Below, in pieces: positions 53,916 through 62,590 of a DNA stretch of 64,000 nt. The translations under genes were made by a program, and so were the position numbers. Under the pieces are notes generated by a model that was not told the DNA's origin, did no database searches, and saw only the letters and a program-made list of their open reading frames with translations. This DNA comes from Herbaspirillum frisingense GSF30 (lineage in GTDB: Bacteria; Pseudomonadota; Gammaproteobacteria; Burkholderiales; Burkholderiaceae_D). The stretch covers positions 62,001-126,000 of the forward strand of contig NZ_AEEC02000008.1 of assembly GCF_000300975.2 (NCBI RefSeq), given 5' to 3'. Every line of letters starts with the position of its first letter. Within the stretch, counting starts at the first letter, position 1.

Positions 53916-54908
53916 ATGGTCAAGGCTTCCTATTACGACGGCAAGACCTCGCGGCGTCACCAGGTGACGCTGACGGTGGTCGATGGCATGGCGCAGGTGC
54001 GCGGCGAGGTCGAACGCGATTGCCCGATCTCGCAATTGCGCGTGTCCGAGCGCTTCAAACGGGCGGCGCGCAAGGTCAGCTTCGCCGACGGCGCCTATCT
54101 GGAAATCATCGATGCCCAGGCCTTCCGCGATCTGCTGCAGCAGACCGGTCACCACGACACGCTGGTGGTGCGGCTGCAGCAGAGCTGGCGCCATGCCCTG
54201 GCCGCCTGCGCAGTCCTGATCGCGGTGGTGGCACTGGGTTACCTCTATCTGCTACCGCTGGCTGCGCGCGGCATCGCCGCGGCACTGCCAGTGCAGGTGG
54301 ATCAGCAGATCGGACGCGGCACGCTGGAATTCCTCGACCAGCATGTGCTGGCCCCCAGCCTGCTGGACGTGCGCCGGGCGGCCGCCATCAAGGCGCGCTT
54401 CCAGGCTTTGACGGCGCCCATGGCGGATGCGCCGGCCTATGACATCGTGTTCCGCAAGAGTCGCATCGGTCCCAATGCCTTCGCCCTGCCCTCCGGACAG
54501 ATCGTGGTGACTGACGAGATCGTGCGCCTGCTGGACGATGACGATGCGCTCATGGGCGTGCTGGCCCACGAGCTCGGCCACGTCCACCGACGCCACCTGA
54601 TGCGCCGGCTGATCCAGAGTTCGGCCATGGCGGCCACGGCGACGGTGCTGTTCGGGGACGTCTCGGCGGTGCTGGCCAATATCCCGACGGTAATGCTGGA
54701 CCTGAAGTATTCACGCGACATCGAGCGCGAAGCCGACGACTACGCCATCGCCATGTTCCAGGCCAACGGCCTGCCGCGCCAGAAGCTGGCGAAGGTGTTC
54801 GAAAAGCTGGAACAGGCCGGTGGCGGTGCCGACGGCAGCGTGTCACCCTATCTGTCCAGCCACCCCGCCAACGACGAACGGATTGCCCACATCCTCGGGG
54901 CGCGCTGA
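53916..54908 (+). CDS. M48-family membrane metalloprotease
   Basis: 330 residues from the ATG at 53916. The N-terminal 90 residues are a soluble domain, then one membrane segment (about 95-118), then the protease with HELGH (near residue 212-216) and the third ligand in EREADDYA. It resembles Oma1/HtpX-like quality-control proteases, with an added cytoplasmic domain. Paired with the DUF898 gene, probably in one operon. Confidence 0.88.
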   Translation: MVKASYYDGKTSRRHQVTLTVVDGMAQVRGEVERDCPISQLRVSERFKRAARKVSFADGAYLEIIDAQAFRDLLQQTGHHDTLVVRLQQSWRHALAACAVLIAVVALGYLYLLPLAARGIAAALPVQVDQQIGRGTLEFLDQHVLAPSLLDVRRAAAIKARFQALTAPMADAPAYDIVFRKSRIGPNAFALPSGQIVVTDEIVRLLDDDDALMGVLAHELGHVHRRHLMRRLIQSSAMAATATVLFGDVSAVLANIPTVMLDLKYSRDIEREADDYAIAMFQANGLPRQKLAKVFEKLEQAGGGADGSVSPYLSSHPANDERIAHILGAR

Positions 54909-54913
54909 TCCGT

Positions 54914-56323
54914 TCAGGCCGAGAAGGGGAACAGGGTGCGTACGGCAGTGAGTGCCTCCATCCCCTCCAGCTGTGCCAGCCGCTCGTGGGCAATGTGCTC
55001 ATCGATGCCACCGTAGCGCAGGCATTCCAGGAATTTCTCGCGCCGCTGGTCCGGCGTCAACGGCTCGCGTGCTGCGCCACGCGGCGCATCGCGACGGCCA
55101 CGCAACTGCCGGCCATCATTCAATTCGATACAGACCTCGGCCCCCTCGGGGGCCTGCAGTTGCCGCACCGGCTCCTGCCATTGCGTGCTACTGCACATGC
55201 TGACCCTGGCCATGAGCGCGATCATGTCGGCCTGCGCCAGCCGCGCCGCCTCCAGGTCCTGCAGGCGCGGCCCGTCGTGCAGCACCGCCGCCGCAATGGC
55301 GAAGGGCATGCTGAACTGTGCCTGCTGCGGCGTCTGTGGACGATCGTGGATCAGGTTGGCGATCACGATGGGCGGCACGTCGCAGCGGATGGCAAGAATC
55401 TCCTCGCTGCGCACACCATGCGCTGCGATCAACTCCACCACCACATCGACAGCGGCATGCGAAGACAGGCAGACCGGGATGCGCTTGACGTCCAGCCCCG
55501 GATCTTCCAGCGTCCAGCGTTGCCCCAGTGCGCTGAAGACGCTGCCGTCGAAGTGATCGTCATTGAAGAGATGCGCAACGCCATGGCGATGCTCGAAGGC
55601 ATCGATCGGGCCGGTGGCGCCGGCCTGTGCCAGCCAGGCCGCCATCACCCCGGCCTCGGCGGCGCGTCCGGCCAGCAGGGCCTTGGCATCGGTGCCGAAG
55701 CCGGCCTTGATGCCGGCTGCGCTGGCAGCGGCCAGGCCGAGTGCATGCGCGGCCTGCTGCGCGTCCAGACGCAGCAGCCAGGCTGCCGCCGCGCAGGCCC
55801 CGATGGGGCCGAGTATCCCGCTGCTCCACCAGCCGCGCCGGTAGAGCCGGTTGTCGCTTGCCAGGCCCAGCGTGTACTGGCATTCGGCGCCGACCACCAG
55901 GGCCGTCAACAGGGCCTGGCCATCGGCATCGATCTGCTGGGCCACCGCCAGCGCGGCCGGCACGATCACCGCCGAACCGTGGACGAAACCGGCATAGCAG
56001 TTGTCATCGAAGTCCAGCGCATGCGCGGCCACCGCATTGACCAGCGCGGCGTGGCGCGCCTGCGTGCGCTGGTCGCTGCCGGCCAGGCCACAGGTACCGA
56101 CCGCGCCATCGCCCTGCACCAGCAGGCGGGCATGGGCCGCCACGCGGGTGCGACCACCGGCGCTGATCACGCCGAGCGTATCGATGAGGCTATGCAGGGC
56201 GATGCTGCGGATGCGCGGGGGGATGCTTCCCGCCTCCTGCCGCACCAGCCAGCGTGCCATGGCAGGGATGGCGAGGCTCACACCCGGCGCATCGCCTGTC
56301 ATGGCGGAGTGCGGCCCGCTCAA
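54914..56323 (-). CDS. MmgE/PrpD-family protein
   Basis: 469 residues. The MmgE/PrpD pattern is clear: HALDFDDNCYAGFVHGSAVIVPAALAVAQQ, GLAAASAAGIKAGFGTDAKALLAGRAAEAGVMAAWLAQAG, and KRIPVCLSSHAAVDVVVEL. The family includes 2-methylcitrate dehydratase and cis-aconitate decarboxylase. The start overlaps the stop of the binding-protein gene by 4 bp, so uptake and conversion of one substrate are coupled. Confidence 0.9.
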   Translation of the reverse strand: MSGPHSAMTGDAPGVSLAIPAMARWLVRQEAGSIPPRIRSIALHSLIDTLGVISAGGRTRVAAHARLLVQGDGAVGTCGLAGSDQRTQARHAALVNAVAAHALDFDDNCYAGFVHGSAVIVPAALAVAQQIDADGQALLTALVVGAECQYTLGLASDNRLYRRGWWSSGILGPIGACAAAAWLLRLDAQQAAHALGLAAASAAGIKAGFGTDAKALLAGRAAEAGVMAAWLAQAGATGPIDAFEHRHGVAHLFNDDHFDGSVFSALGQRWTLEDPGLDVKRIPVCLSSHAAVDVVVELIAAHGVRSEEILAIRCDVPPIVIANLIHDRPQTPQQAQFSMPFAIAAAVLHDGPRLQDLEAARLAQADMIALMARVSMCSSTQWQEPVRQLQAPEGAEVCIELNDGRQLRGRRDAPRGAAREPLTPDQRREKFLECLRYGGIDEHIAHERLAQLEGMEALTAVRTLFPFSA

Positions 56324-57108
56324 TCCGGCAGCTGCCCGGCCGGAGCGCCCAGCCAGGTCTGCGAGAACTTGTCGATGGTGCCATCGGCGCGGGCTTCGCG
56401 GATGATCATGTTGATCTTCGCCAGCAGGGTCGATTCACCCTTGGGCATGGCCACGTAGCAAGGCGCATTGGCCAGGATCACCTTCAGTTCCATGTCCAGT
56501 GACGGGTTCATCTTCTGCAGCGCGGCGGCAACCGTGGTGCCGGTGGCGAACATCTGCACATGCCCGGCCAGGAAGGCCGACAGCGTGGCATTGTTGTCCT
56601 CGAAGCGCTTGACCACCGCGCCCGGCGCCAGCTGTTCCAGCTCCTGGTCCTGCATCGAGCCACGGGTCACCGAGATAGTCTTGCCGTTGAGTTCGGCGAA
56701 GCTGGTGGCCTTGACCTTCTTGGTGCCGAACACCGCATCGAAGAACGGCGCATAGGCCAGGCTGAAGTCCACCACCTTGGCGCGTTCGGCGGTCTTGCCC
56801 AGCGACGAGATGGTGATGTCGGCCTTGTTGGTCTGCAGGTAGGCGATGCGGTTGGGCGCGGTCACCGGAACCAGTTCGACCTTCACGCCGAGTTTCTTGC
56901 CGATCAGTTGCGCCATGTCGATGTCGTAGCCACGCGGGGTCATGTCACTGCCCACCGAGCCGTAGGGCGGGTAGTCGGTCGGCACGGCCACGCGGATGGA
57001 CTTGCGCGCCATGATGGTGCTGTAGAGGTCGTCGGCCAGCACGGGCGAGCTGGCCACGGCCAGGCCAGCCGCAAGAGTCAGCATGGCAAGTAGGGAGCGG
57101 CGTTTCAT
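56320..57108 (-). CDS. Family 3 periplasmic substrate-binding protein
   Basis: 262 residues from the ATG at 57108. A Sec signal (KRRSLLAMLTLAAGLAVASSP) precedes DDLYSTIMARKSIRVAVPTDYPPYGSVGSDMTPRGYDIDMAQLIGKKLGVKVEL, the standard family 3 opening. It binds an amino acid or carboxylate. No permease or ATPase gene lies beside it, so it is an orphan binding protein or shares a distant importer. Follows the RpiR gene and precedes the PrpD gene. Confidence 0.88.
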   Translation of the reverse strand: MKRRSLLAMLTLAAGLAVASSPVLADDLYSTIMARKSIRVAVPTDYPPYGSVGSDMTPRGYDIDMAQLIGKKLGVKVELVPVTAPNRIAYLQTNKADITISSLGKTAERAKVVDFSLAYAPFFDAVFGTKKVKATSFAELNGKTISVTRGSMQDQELEQLAPGAVVKRFEDNNATLSAFLAGHVQMFATGTTVAAALQKMNPSLDMELKVILANAPCYVAMPKGESTLLAKINMIIREARADGTIDKFSQTWLGAPAGQLPD

Positions 57109-57259
57109 GGAAAACCTTTCTGGAGCCAAGCTCCGTCGATACGCAGTAAGAAAGTTCGAGAACCTGGGGCGAGCCCCTGCCGCCTTCTGGCGTGCTTGTT
57201 GTCCGTCGCATGTCTCGGGCATGCGCCGCTCCGGTAATGCTTTTTGCGCTGCTGCCTCT

Positions 57260-58201
57260 TCAGGTGCGGCGTCGTCTGTTGCGGGTGGGCGCAGCCGCGC
57301 GCGGTTCCAGCGCGGGAGCTTCCTCGCCCTGGCTGCCCCACCATTCGCCCACGCCCCAGAGTTTTCTCTCGGTGTCGGCGATCTGTGACTTGATGTTGAT
57401 CTTTGCGGTGGCGGCCATGAGCGCCGCCAGGATTTCTGCCACCAGAAAGGCCGGCAGCAAGGTATCGAAGAACGACGCGCCCTTGTTGGGCACGATGATG
57501 GCTTCGCTGGCCATGCGCGCCATGGGCGAGCTGGCGCTGTCGGTGATGACCACCAGCCGCACGCCGGCCTTCTGCAGATGGGTGGCGATCGACATGGCCC
57601 GGCGCGAATGCGGCGCCATGCTGCAGATCAGCGCCACGTCGCGCGAGGAGGGCTGGTGCATCAGCTTCATGATGCCGCTCTCGCCGGCGCCATCCACCAG
57701 CGTGACATTGCGCGCAAAGAATTCACACACATGGGCAAACTGGAAGGCCACCGGGAAGGAACCGCGCAGGCCCAGGCAAAAGATGTCACGTGCCGCCGAC
57801 AGCAGCTTGGCCGCGCGCATGATGGCCGGCATGGTGGATCCGCTGGCGAAGGAGCGTATCTGCGCCTCGGCGGTCTGCACCAGGTCCATGGCCAGGGCTT
57901 CCTCGCCGATGCGCTGGTGCAACTCCACCAGGCCCTGGGCGCGTGAACCGAATTCGCTGCCATGGCTGCGCAGGCTGGCCTTGAACACTTCGCGTACGGC
58001 GTCGTAGCCGGACAGCCCGAGCGCCTTGGCAAAGCGCGTCATGGTGGACGGTGGCAGCTCGATCAGGCGCGCCTGTTCGCGCATGGACAGCACCGCCACC
58101 TCATGCGGGTGATCCAGCACGAAGGCAGCCACCTCCCGCACCTGGCGCGGCAGGCGGTCGAAGCGTTCCTTGATGAGGGCGGTCAGCGCAGCTTGGTTCA
58201 C
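57260..58201 (-). CDS. RpiR/MurR-family regulator
   Basis: 313 residues from the GTG at 58201. HTH domain at about 1-80 with VLSMREQARLIELPPSTMTRFAKALGLSGYDAVREVFK, and SIS domain at about 125-260. RpiR proteins sense sugar phosphates or amino-sugar phosphates. It is first on the minus strand before the binding-protein/PrpD pair, with dyads at 58267-58368. The start could be another upstream codon; the family's N terminus supports 58201. Confidence 0.87.
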   Translation of the reverse strand: MNQAALTALIKERFDRLPRQVREVAAFVLDHPHEVAVLSMREQARLIELPPSTMTRFAKALGLSGYDAVREVFKASLRSHGSEFGSRAQGLVELHQRIGEEALAMDLVQTAEAQIRSFASGSTMPAIMRAAKLLSAARDIFCLGLRGSFPVAFQFAHVCEFFARNVTLVDGAGESGIMKLMHQPSSRDVALICSMAPHSRRAMSIATHLQKAGVRLVVITDSASSPMARMASEAIIVPNKGASFFDTLLPAFLVAEILAALMAATAKINIKSQIADTERKLWGVGEWWGSQGEEAPALEPRAAAPTRNRRRRT

Positions 58202-58512
58202 GATGCAGGGCAAGGGGCGGAAGATAGCCCTGCATGAGCAACATGTGTGCCAATTGCCGATGCAAACGATACAAATGAACCATTTGCGTCCGCGCTTGGC
58301 CTGCATCAGCAAGGGCCTGCCACCGGGCTTGCCCCGTCCCGGCGACGACCGGGGCGATACAAACGAAACAGAAATCGGCCCTTGCTGTATCGACCGCCTC
58401 TCCCGCGCCGTGGGGATGGCGCGGCACCCGGACCGTGTCAGCCGCGGCGCAGCGCCCCGTCATGGGACATCACGCCCCACGCCGACGCAAAGCCGTGGGC
58501 GATGCTGCTCCC
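58202..58512. promoter_or_regulatory. 311-bp spacer with a dyad and direct repeat, candidate RpiR sites
   Basis: CAAATG-AAC-CATTTG at 58272-58286 is a perfect 6-bp dyad. CGATACAAATGAAC (58267-58280) is repeated nearly as CGATACAAACGAAA at 58355-58368, 88 bp away, about eight helical turns. This fits two regulator sites that could loop. No gene is seen here. Confidence 0.45.
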
Positions 58513-59412
58513 TCAGCTCGACAGATGGGCGGCGGAGCGGATGTGCAATTCGCGCAGCAGGGAGAGGAACAGTTCAGCGCGGTGCGTGGAAGGACGGTGC
58601 GGGTCGGTCACGGCGCAGATGGGATGGACGAAGGTGGGACTGGCGCGGCGCGCGCGCAGGGCATAACGCTTGCCGATCAGTTGCGCGTAATGCGTGGGCA
58701 GCAGGCCGACATAGTCACCGCTGGCCACCAGCAGGGCGATGGCTTCCAGGCCACCGGCCTCCGGCCCGCGCTCGTATCCATCGCCGGCCAGCACCTGATC
58801 GACATAGGGATGGGGTCGGTAGACCAGGGGCCAGACCGCCTTGCGCGGCTCGCCGCCCTCCTTGCGCACGGCGCCATAGAGGCGATGGCTCTCGACGAAC
58901 AGCGGCAGGTAATCGAATTCATCATCGCCCGGATAACGGCCGCGAATGGCGATATCGACCCGTTGCTCGCGCAGCGCCTGGTTCAGTTCGGGAAAGGTCA
59001 TCACCTCGATACGCGGCTGTACCTGGGGCGCGCGCCGCTTGAGCGCGGCGATGGCCTGCGGCAATTTGCAATCGGGATGACTCAGGGCATGCTCCACCAC
59101 CCCCAGCGCCAGCGGCCCGGACAGCACACCATGCACGGCATCGATCTCGGGGCGGATGCGCTCCAGCGAACGCAGGGCGGTGGTGGCCAGCTTGAGCGCC
59201 ACCTCGCCCTCGGGCGTGAGCCGGAAGCCGGCCGGCCCCCGCTCGCACAGGCGCACGCCCAGGCGTTCCTCCACCTCGCGCACATGGCGGCTGATGGAGG
59301 CCTTGGACATCAGCAGCACCCGCTCGGCGGCGGCGAAACCACCGGCCTCGGCGACGTTGCAGAAGACCCGCAGCGAGCGCAGGTCGCGCTCATCGAAATC
59401 CAGCCTGATCAT
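58513..59412 (-). CDS. LysR-family regulator
   Basis: 299 residues from the ATG at 59412 with AGGAG upstream. HTH reads VAEAGGFAAAERVLLMSKASISRHVREVEERLG. It is divergent from the ureohydrolase-RidA pair and should control it; a dyad lies in the shared spacer. Confidence 0.9.
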   Translation of the reverse strand: MIRLDFDERDLRSLRVFCNVAEAGGFAAAERVLLMSKASISRHVREVEERLGVRLCERGPAGFRLTPEGEVALKLATTALRSLERIRPEIDAVHGVLSGPLALGVVEHALSHPDCKLPQAIAALKRRAPQVQPRIEVMTFPELNQALREQRVDIAIRGRYPGDDEFDYLPLFVESHRLYGAVRKEGGEPRKAVWPLVYRPHPYVDQVLAGDGYERGPEAGGLEAIALLVASGDYVGLLPTHYAQLIGKRYALRARRASPTFVHPICAVTDPHRPSTHRAELFLSLLRELHIRSAAHLSS

Positions 59413-59460
59413 GACGCTCCTGTCTGCATGCACCGTTGCGGTGAAATTGCAAAGTCTCGA

Positions 59461-59493
59461 AAAATGAAACTATACCTCTAAAAGAATCATTTT
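59461..59493. promoter_or_regulatory. Inverted repeat AAAATGA-N19-TCATTTT, candidate LysR operator
   Basis: Arms at 59461-59467 and 59487-59493 are exact. It lies in AT-rich DNA between divergent LysR and ureohydrolase genes and could form the binding site for the regulator. Confidence 0.4.
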
Positions 59494-59597
59494 CTATGAT
59501 CACCGCGACTCGCTACAGTGAATGCATGCACAGCGGCCCATCGCTGCCTCATCGATGCATGCAGGCCCGCTGCATTTCTTTTATCAGGAAACCATCC

Positions 59598-60557
59598 ATG
59601 GACAATCTCACCGCACCGCGCACCGGCCACAAGACCCTGCTGTATTCGGAGCTGGTCACCGACCTCACCGACTTCAAGGCCGACATCGCGGTCCTGGGGG
59701 TCCCCTTCGGCGCCGCCTACGGCCCGCGCCAGTACAGCAACGACCAGACCAATGCGCCGCAGGCCCTGCGCGACCTGAGCGACCGCATGGTGCGCCATCC
59801 CAGCCACTATGACTTCGATATCGATGGTCCGCTGCTGCAGGAGCGCGAGGATATTCGCTTCGTCGACTGCGGCGATGTCCTGCCCGACCTGGCCCAGCCG
59901 GAGCTGCACAAGCAGCGCGCCGAAAGCGCGGTGCGCCAGATCCTGCGCGGCGGCGCCCTGCCCATCGTGCTGGGTGGCGACCATGGCATCACCAATCCGG
60001 TGCTGCGCGGCTTCGATGAAGTCGGGCCGATCACGCTGGTTCACATCGATGCCCACCTCGACTGGCGCGACGAGGTCAACGGCGTGCGCGATGGCCTGTC
60101 CAGCGTGATCCGCCGTGCCTCGGAACTGCCCTACGTCAAGCACATCGTGCAGATCGGCCTGCGCGCCCAGGGCAGCGGGCGGCCGGCCGACTATCGCGCC
60201 GCCAAGGAATGGGGTGCCGACCTGATCAGCGCCTATGAATTGCACGACATCGGCATGGATGCGGTGCTGGCGCGCATTCCCGATGGCGGTAACTACTATC
60301 TGACCATCGATGCCGATGGCCTGGACTGCGCCATCATGCCGGCCGTCGATGGCCCCGCGCCGGGCGGCGTCACCTTCCTGCAGGCGCGCAAGCTGATCCA
60401 CGGCCTGGTGCGCAAGGGCCGCGTGGTGGGCATGGACATCGTGGAAATCCAGCCGGCCAAGGACAATGCCAGCAAGATCAGTGGCGTCACCGCCGGCCGC
60501 CTGATCGTCAATCTCATCGGCGCCACCATCCGCGCCGGTTATTTCGACAAGAAGTAA
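59598..60557 (+). CDS. Agmatinase/arginase-family ureohydrolase
   Basis: 319 residues from the ATG at 59598. Dinuclear manganese motifs are visible: His in PIVLGGDHGITN, DAHLDW, and DADGLD. The C terminus has GRVVGMDIVEIQPAKDN. Family members hydrolyse agmatine, arginine, guanidinobutyrate or guanidinopropionate to urea and an amine. Subfamily not assignable. RidA-family gene follows 43 bp later. Confidence 0.88.
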   Translation: MDNLTAPRTGHKTLLYSELVTDLTDFKADIAVLGVPFGAAYGPRQYSNDQTNAPQALRDLSDRMVRHPSHYDFDIDGPLLQEREDIRFVDCGDVLPDLAQPELHKQRAESAVRQILRGGALPIVLGGDHGITNPVLRGFDEVGPITLVHIDAHLDWRDEVNGVRDGLSSVIRRASELPYVKHIVQIGLRAQGSGRPADYRAAKEWGADLISAYELHDIGMDAVLARIPDGGNYYLTIDADGLDCAIMPAVDGPAPGGVTFLQARKLIHGLVRKGRVVGMDIVEIQPAKDNASKISGVTAGRLIVNLIGATIRAGYFDKK

Positions 60558-60600
60558 GAAGCCCCGCTCACTATCCCAACCACCCATTTCCGGAACCGAC

Positions 60601-61014
60601 ATGGCCCATACCCGCATCCGCAAGTTCAACACCCGCGAAACCTATCCCGAACAGAAGCTGGACAATGACCTCTGCCAGGCCGTAGTGGCCCGCGGCACCA
60701 TGGTCTTCCTGCGGGGACAGATCGGCCAGGACCTCGATACCTCCGAGAGCGTCTGCATCGGCGACGTCAAGGGACAGACCGAACAGGCCATGAAGAACAT
60801 CGACATGCTGCTCAAGGAAGCCGGCAGCCAGCTGGACCATATCTGCAAGCTCACCATCTATATCTCCGACCCGCGTTTCCGCGAGGATGTCTATACGGTG
60901 GTGGGCAAATGGCTCAAGGGCGTCTATCCGGTCTCGACGGGGATCGTGGTGACCGCCTTCGCCCGTCCGGAATACCTGGTCGAGGTGGATGCCACGGCGG
61001 TGATTCCCGACTAG
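60601..61014 (+). CDS. RidA/YjgF-family deaminase
   Basis: 137 residues, longer than classical RidA by about ten. The family core is visible (VVARGTMVFLRGQIGQDLDTS, AMKNIDMLLKEAGSQLDHICKLTIYISDPR and the C-terminal VTAFARPEYLVEVDATAV). These proteins hydrolyse reactive enamines or imines, or deaminate related adducts. With the ureohydrolase it probably detoxifies or channels a product. Symbol left blank because it is a divergent member. Confidence 0.85.
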   Translation: MAHTRIRKFNTRETYPEQKLDNDLCQAVVARGTMVFLRGQIGQDLDTSESVCIGDVKGQTEQAMKNIDMLLKEAGSQLDHICKLTIYISDPRFREDVYTVVGKWLKGVYPVSTGIVVTAFARPEYLVEVDATAVIPD

Positions 61015-61080
61015 ATCAGACCTTTATGCAGTGACCGCCAGGTGCGGCACTGGAACTCTTCCGGTAAGTAGCAGTACTTG

Positions 61081-61108
61081 GGCCGCATCGATGATGCGGC
61101 CTTTTTTT
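61081..61108 (+). terminator. Rho-independent terminator after the RidA-like gene
   Basis: A 9-bp perfect stem GGCCGCATC / GATGCGGCC with loop GAT, followed by seven T. Confidence 0.88.
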
Positions 61109-61219
61109 GGTGCGGCGCGGTGGAATTGGGCGTAGCGGGAAGCGGGAGGCAGGAGGCAGGCGGTGCGGGCAGCAAAGTCCCGCTCCGTAACCGGCGACCA
61201 GGGGCCGCCGGCGGGAGGA

Positions 61220-61369
61220 TCAGCGGGAAGAGTTGTCGCGCGACATTGTCGACAAACCCGAATACAGGCTGCAGCTGTGCGGCGCGCCACGATGGGAACC
61301 GGTGTCCAGTTCGCTGGAATCGTTCAGGTAATCGACCAGCTTGCGATAGAGCTTTGCGAAGTAGTGCAT
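61220..61369 (-). CDS. Predicted 49-residue small protein
   Basis: From the ATG at 61369 a 49-codon frame runs to a TGA at 61222-61220. It begins MHYFAKLYRKLVDYLNDSSE, an amphipathic, Lys/Arg/Tyr-rich helix, and ends in a Ser/Gly-rich tail (SLYSGLSTMSRDNSSR). A strong ribosome site (AGGGGGTAAGTC) precedes it at good spacing, which is the main evidence. An AT-rich promoter-like tract lies 130-170 bp upstream. I do not recognise the family. The size alone makes it uncertain. Confidence 0.55.
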   Translation of the reverse strand: MHYFAKLYRKLVDYLNDSSELDTGSHRGAPHSCSLYSGLSTMSRDNSSR

Positions 61370-61602
61370 GACTTACCCCCTTTCAATGTGCCTCTGTTGG
61401 CTGTCTGTTGGCGGATGGTGTCAGTGCTTGACGAACCACCCATGCCGGCTTTACCACCCCACCCACATCACCCGCTTCACGGCCCGGCACGAACCGTATA
61501 AATTGTTTATATGATTTATTCTATTTGCATGCGGCGGCCGCGTCTATCAGGAATTCTCTGACATTGGCTTCCTGTTGCAGGTAATCATCACTTCCGGCGC
61601 GC
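61370..61602. other. Spacer with AT-rich promoter-like tract
   Basis: An AT-rich stretch at about 61494-61535 stands out from GC-rich surroundings and could start the small gene at 61369 on the minus strand. Otherwise I see no gene. The 205 bp between the terminator-proximal RidA end and 61220 hold only the terminator. Confidence 0.4.
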
Positions 61603-62466
61603 CTACATCCCGGCCGCATGCCCCTGCAGCCAGTCGCGAAACGCCGTCATGGCCGTCCCCTGTGGCCGGGATTTGAGGCGGGTGAGCCAGTAGGCACCGG
61701 TGACGATGCCGGTCTCGAAAGGGCAGACCAGCCGCCCCTGGCGCAGCTCCCGTTCGAACATCAGTACCGGCAGCAAGGCCACACCGGCCTGCTGGGCGGC
61801 CGCTTCGGCCAGCGCCAGCGAGGAGTCGAACACGAAGCCGCGCAAGGGCGGGCAAGGTGCGCCGGCGGCGGAGAACCACTGGTTCCACTCGTCGCTGCGG
61901 TAGGAACGCAGCAGGGTCTGGCTCGCCAGGTCGGCAGGGCTGCGTAATTGAGCGGCCAGGGCAGGTGCGCACATCGGCGCCAGCGGCGCCTCGAACAGAC
62001 GTTCAGCCTCGGTGCCATGCCATGCACCATCGCCAAAGCGGATCGCATAATCGAGACCCTCGCCGGCCAGATCGACCCGGTTGTTGTTGGTCAGCAGGCG
62101 CAGGTCGACGAAGGGATGGTTCTGCTGGAATTCCCGCAGGCGCGGCATCAGCCAGCCCACGGCAAAGGTGCCGACCACACCCACGGTGAGCACTTCTCGG
62201 CGACGGCCATGTTCGAACTGGCCCAGCACGTCGGCAATGCGTCCGAAGGACTGGGCCACCACCGGCAACAGCGCCAGGCCCTCGTCGGTCAGTGCCAGGC
62301 CACGCGGCAGGCGCCGGAACAGGGCCACGCCGAGCCGCTGTTCGAGGTTCTTGACCTGCATGCTCACGGCGGTCTGGGTCACGCTCAATTGCTCGGCGGC
62401 GCGGGTGAAGGACAGGTGGCGGGCCGACATCTCGAAGGCACGCAAGGCATTCAACGGCAAATACAT
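61603..62466 (-). CDS. ampR: AmpR/GcvA-type LysR regulator
   Basis: 287 residues from the ATG at 62466. It begins MYLPLNALRAFEMSARHLSFTRAAEQLSVTQTAVSMQVKNLE, a very close match to AmpR/PenR-type regulators of chromosomal beta-lactamases. The effector domain has FAVGWLMPRLREFQQNHP, the AmpR-branch hinge. It is divergent from a class A beta-lactamase gene 124 bp away, the classic ampR-bla arrangement. In known systems it answers muropeptides from cell-wall stress. Confidence 0.85.
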   Translation of the reverse strand: MYLPLNALRAFEMSARHLSFTRAAEQLSVTQTAVSMQVKNLEQRLGVALFRRLPRGLALTDEGLALLPVVAQSFGRIADVLGQFEHGRRREVLTVGVVGTFAVGWLMPRLREFQQNHPFVDLRLLTNNNRVDLAGEGLDYAIRFGDGAWHGTEAERLFEAPLAPMCAPALAAQLRSPADLASQTLLRSYRSDEWNQWFSAAGAPCPPLRGFVFDSSLALAEAAAQQAGVALLPVLMFERELRQGRLVCPFETGIVTGAYWLTRLKSRPQGTAMTAFRDWLQGHAAGM

Positions 62467-62503
62467 GGAGTCTCCAGGCATCAGATTTTCTTGGGTCTAC
62501 GGC

Positions 62504-62519
62504 CAATTATCATGAATTG
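62504..62519. promoter_or_regulatory. Dyad CAATT-N6-AATTG, candidate AmpR operator
   Basis: A perfect 5-bp inverted repeat in the spacer between the AmpR-type gene and the beta-lactamase gene, within AT-rich DNA. Size and place fit a LysR-type operator. Confidence 0.5.
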
Positions 62520-62590
62520 TGGCCATCGCCGCCACTGCCTATGATCTGGCCTGTCGCAAATCCGCAATCAACAAATTACTAGGAGAAAAC

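Noticed and set aside
61163..61501. 112-codon plus-strand frame after the RidA-like gene
   Set aside because: No ribosome site, low-complexity composition; the opposite strand has a shorter frame with a strong ribosome site.
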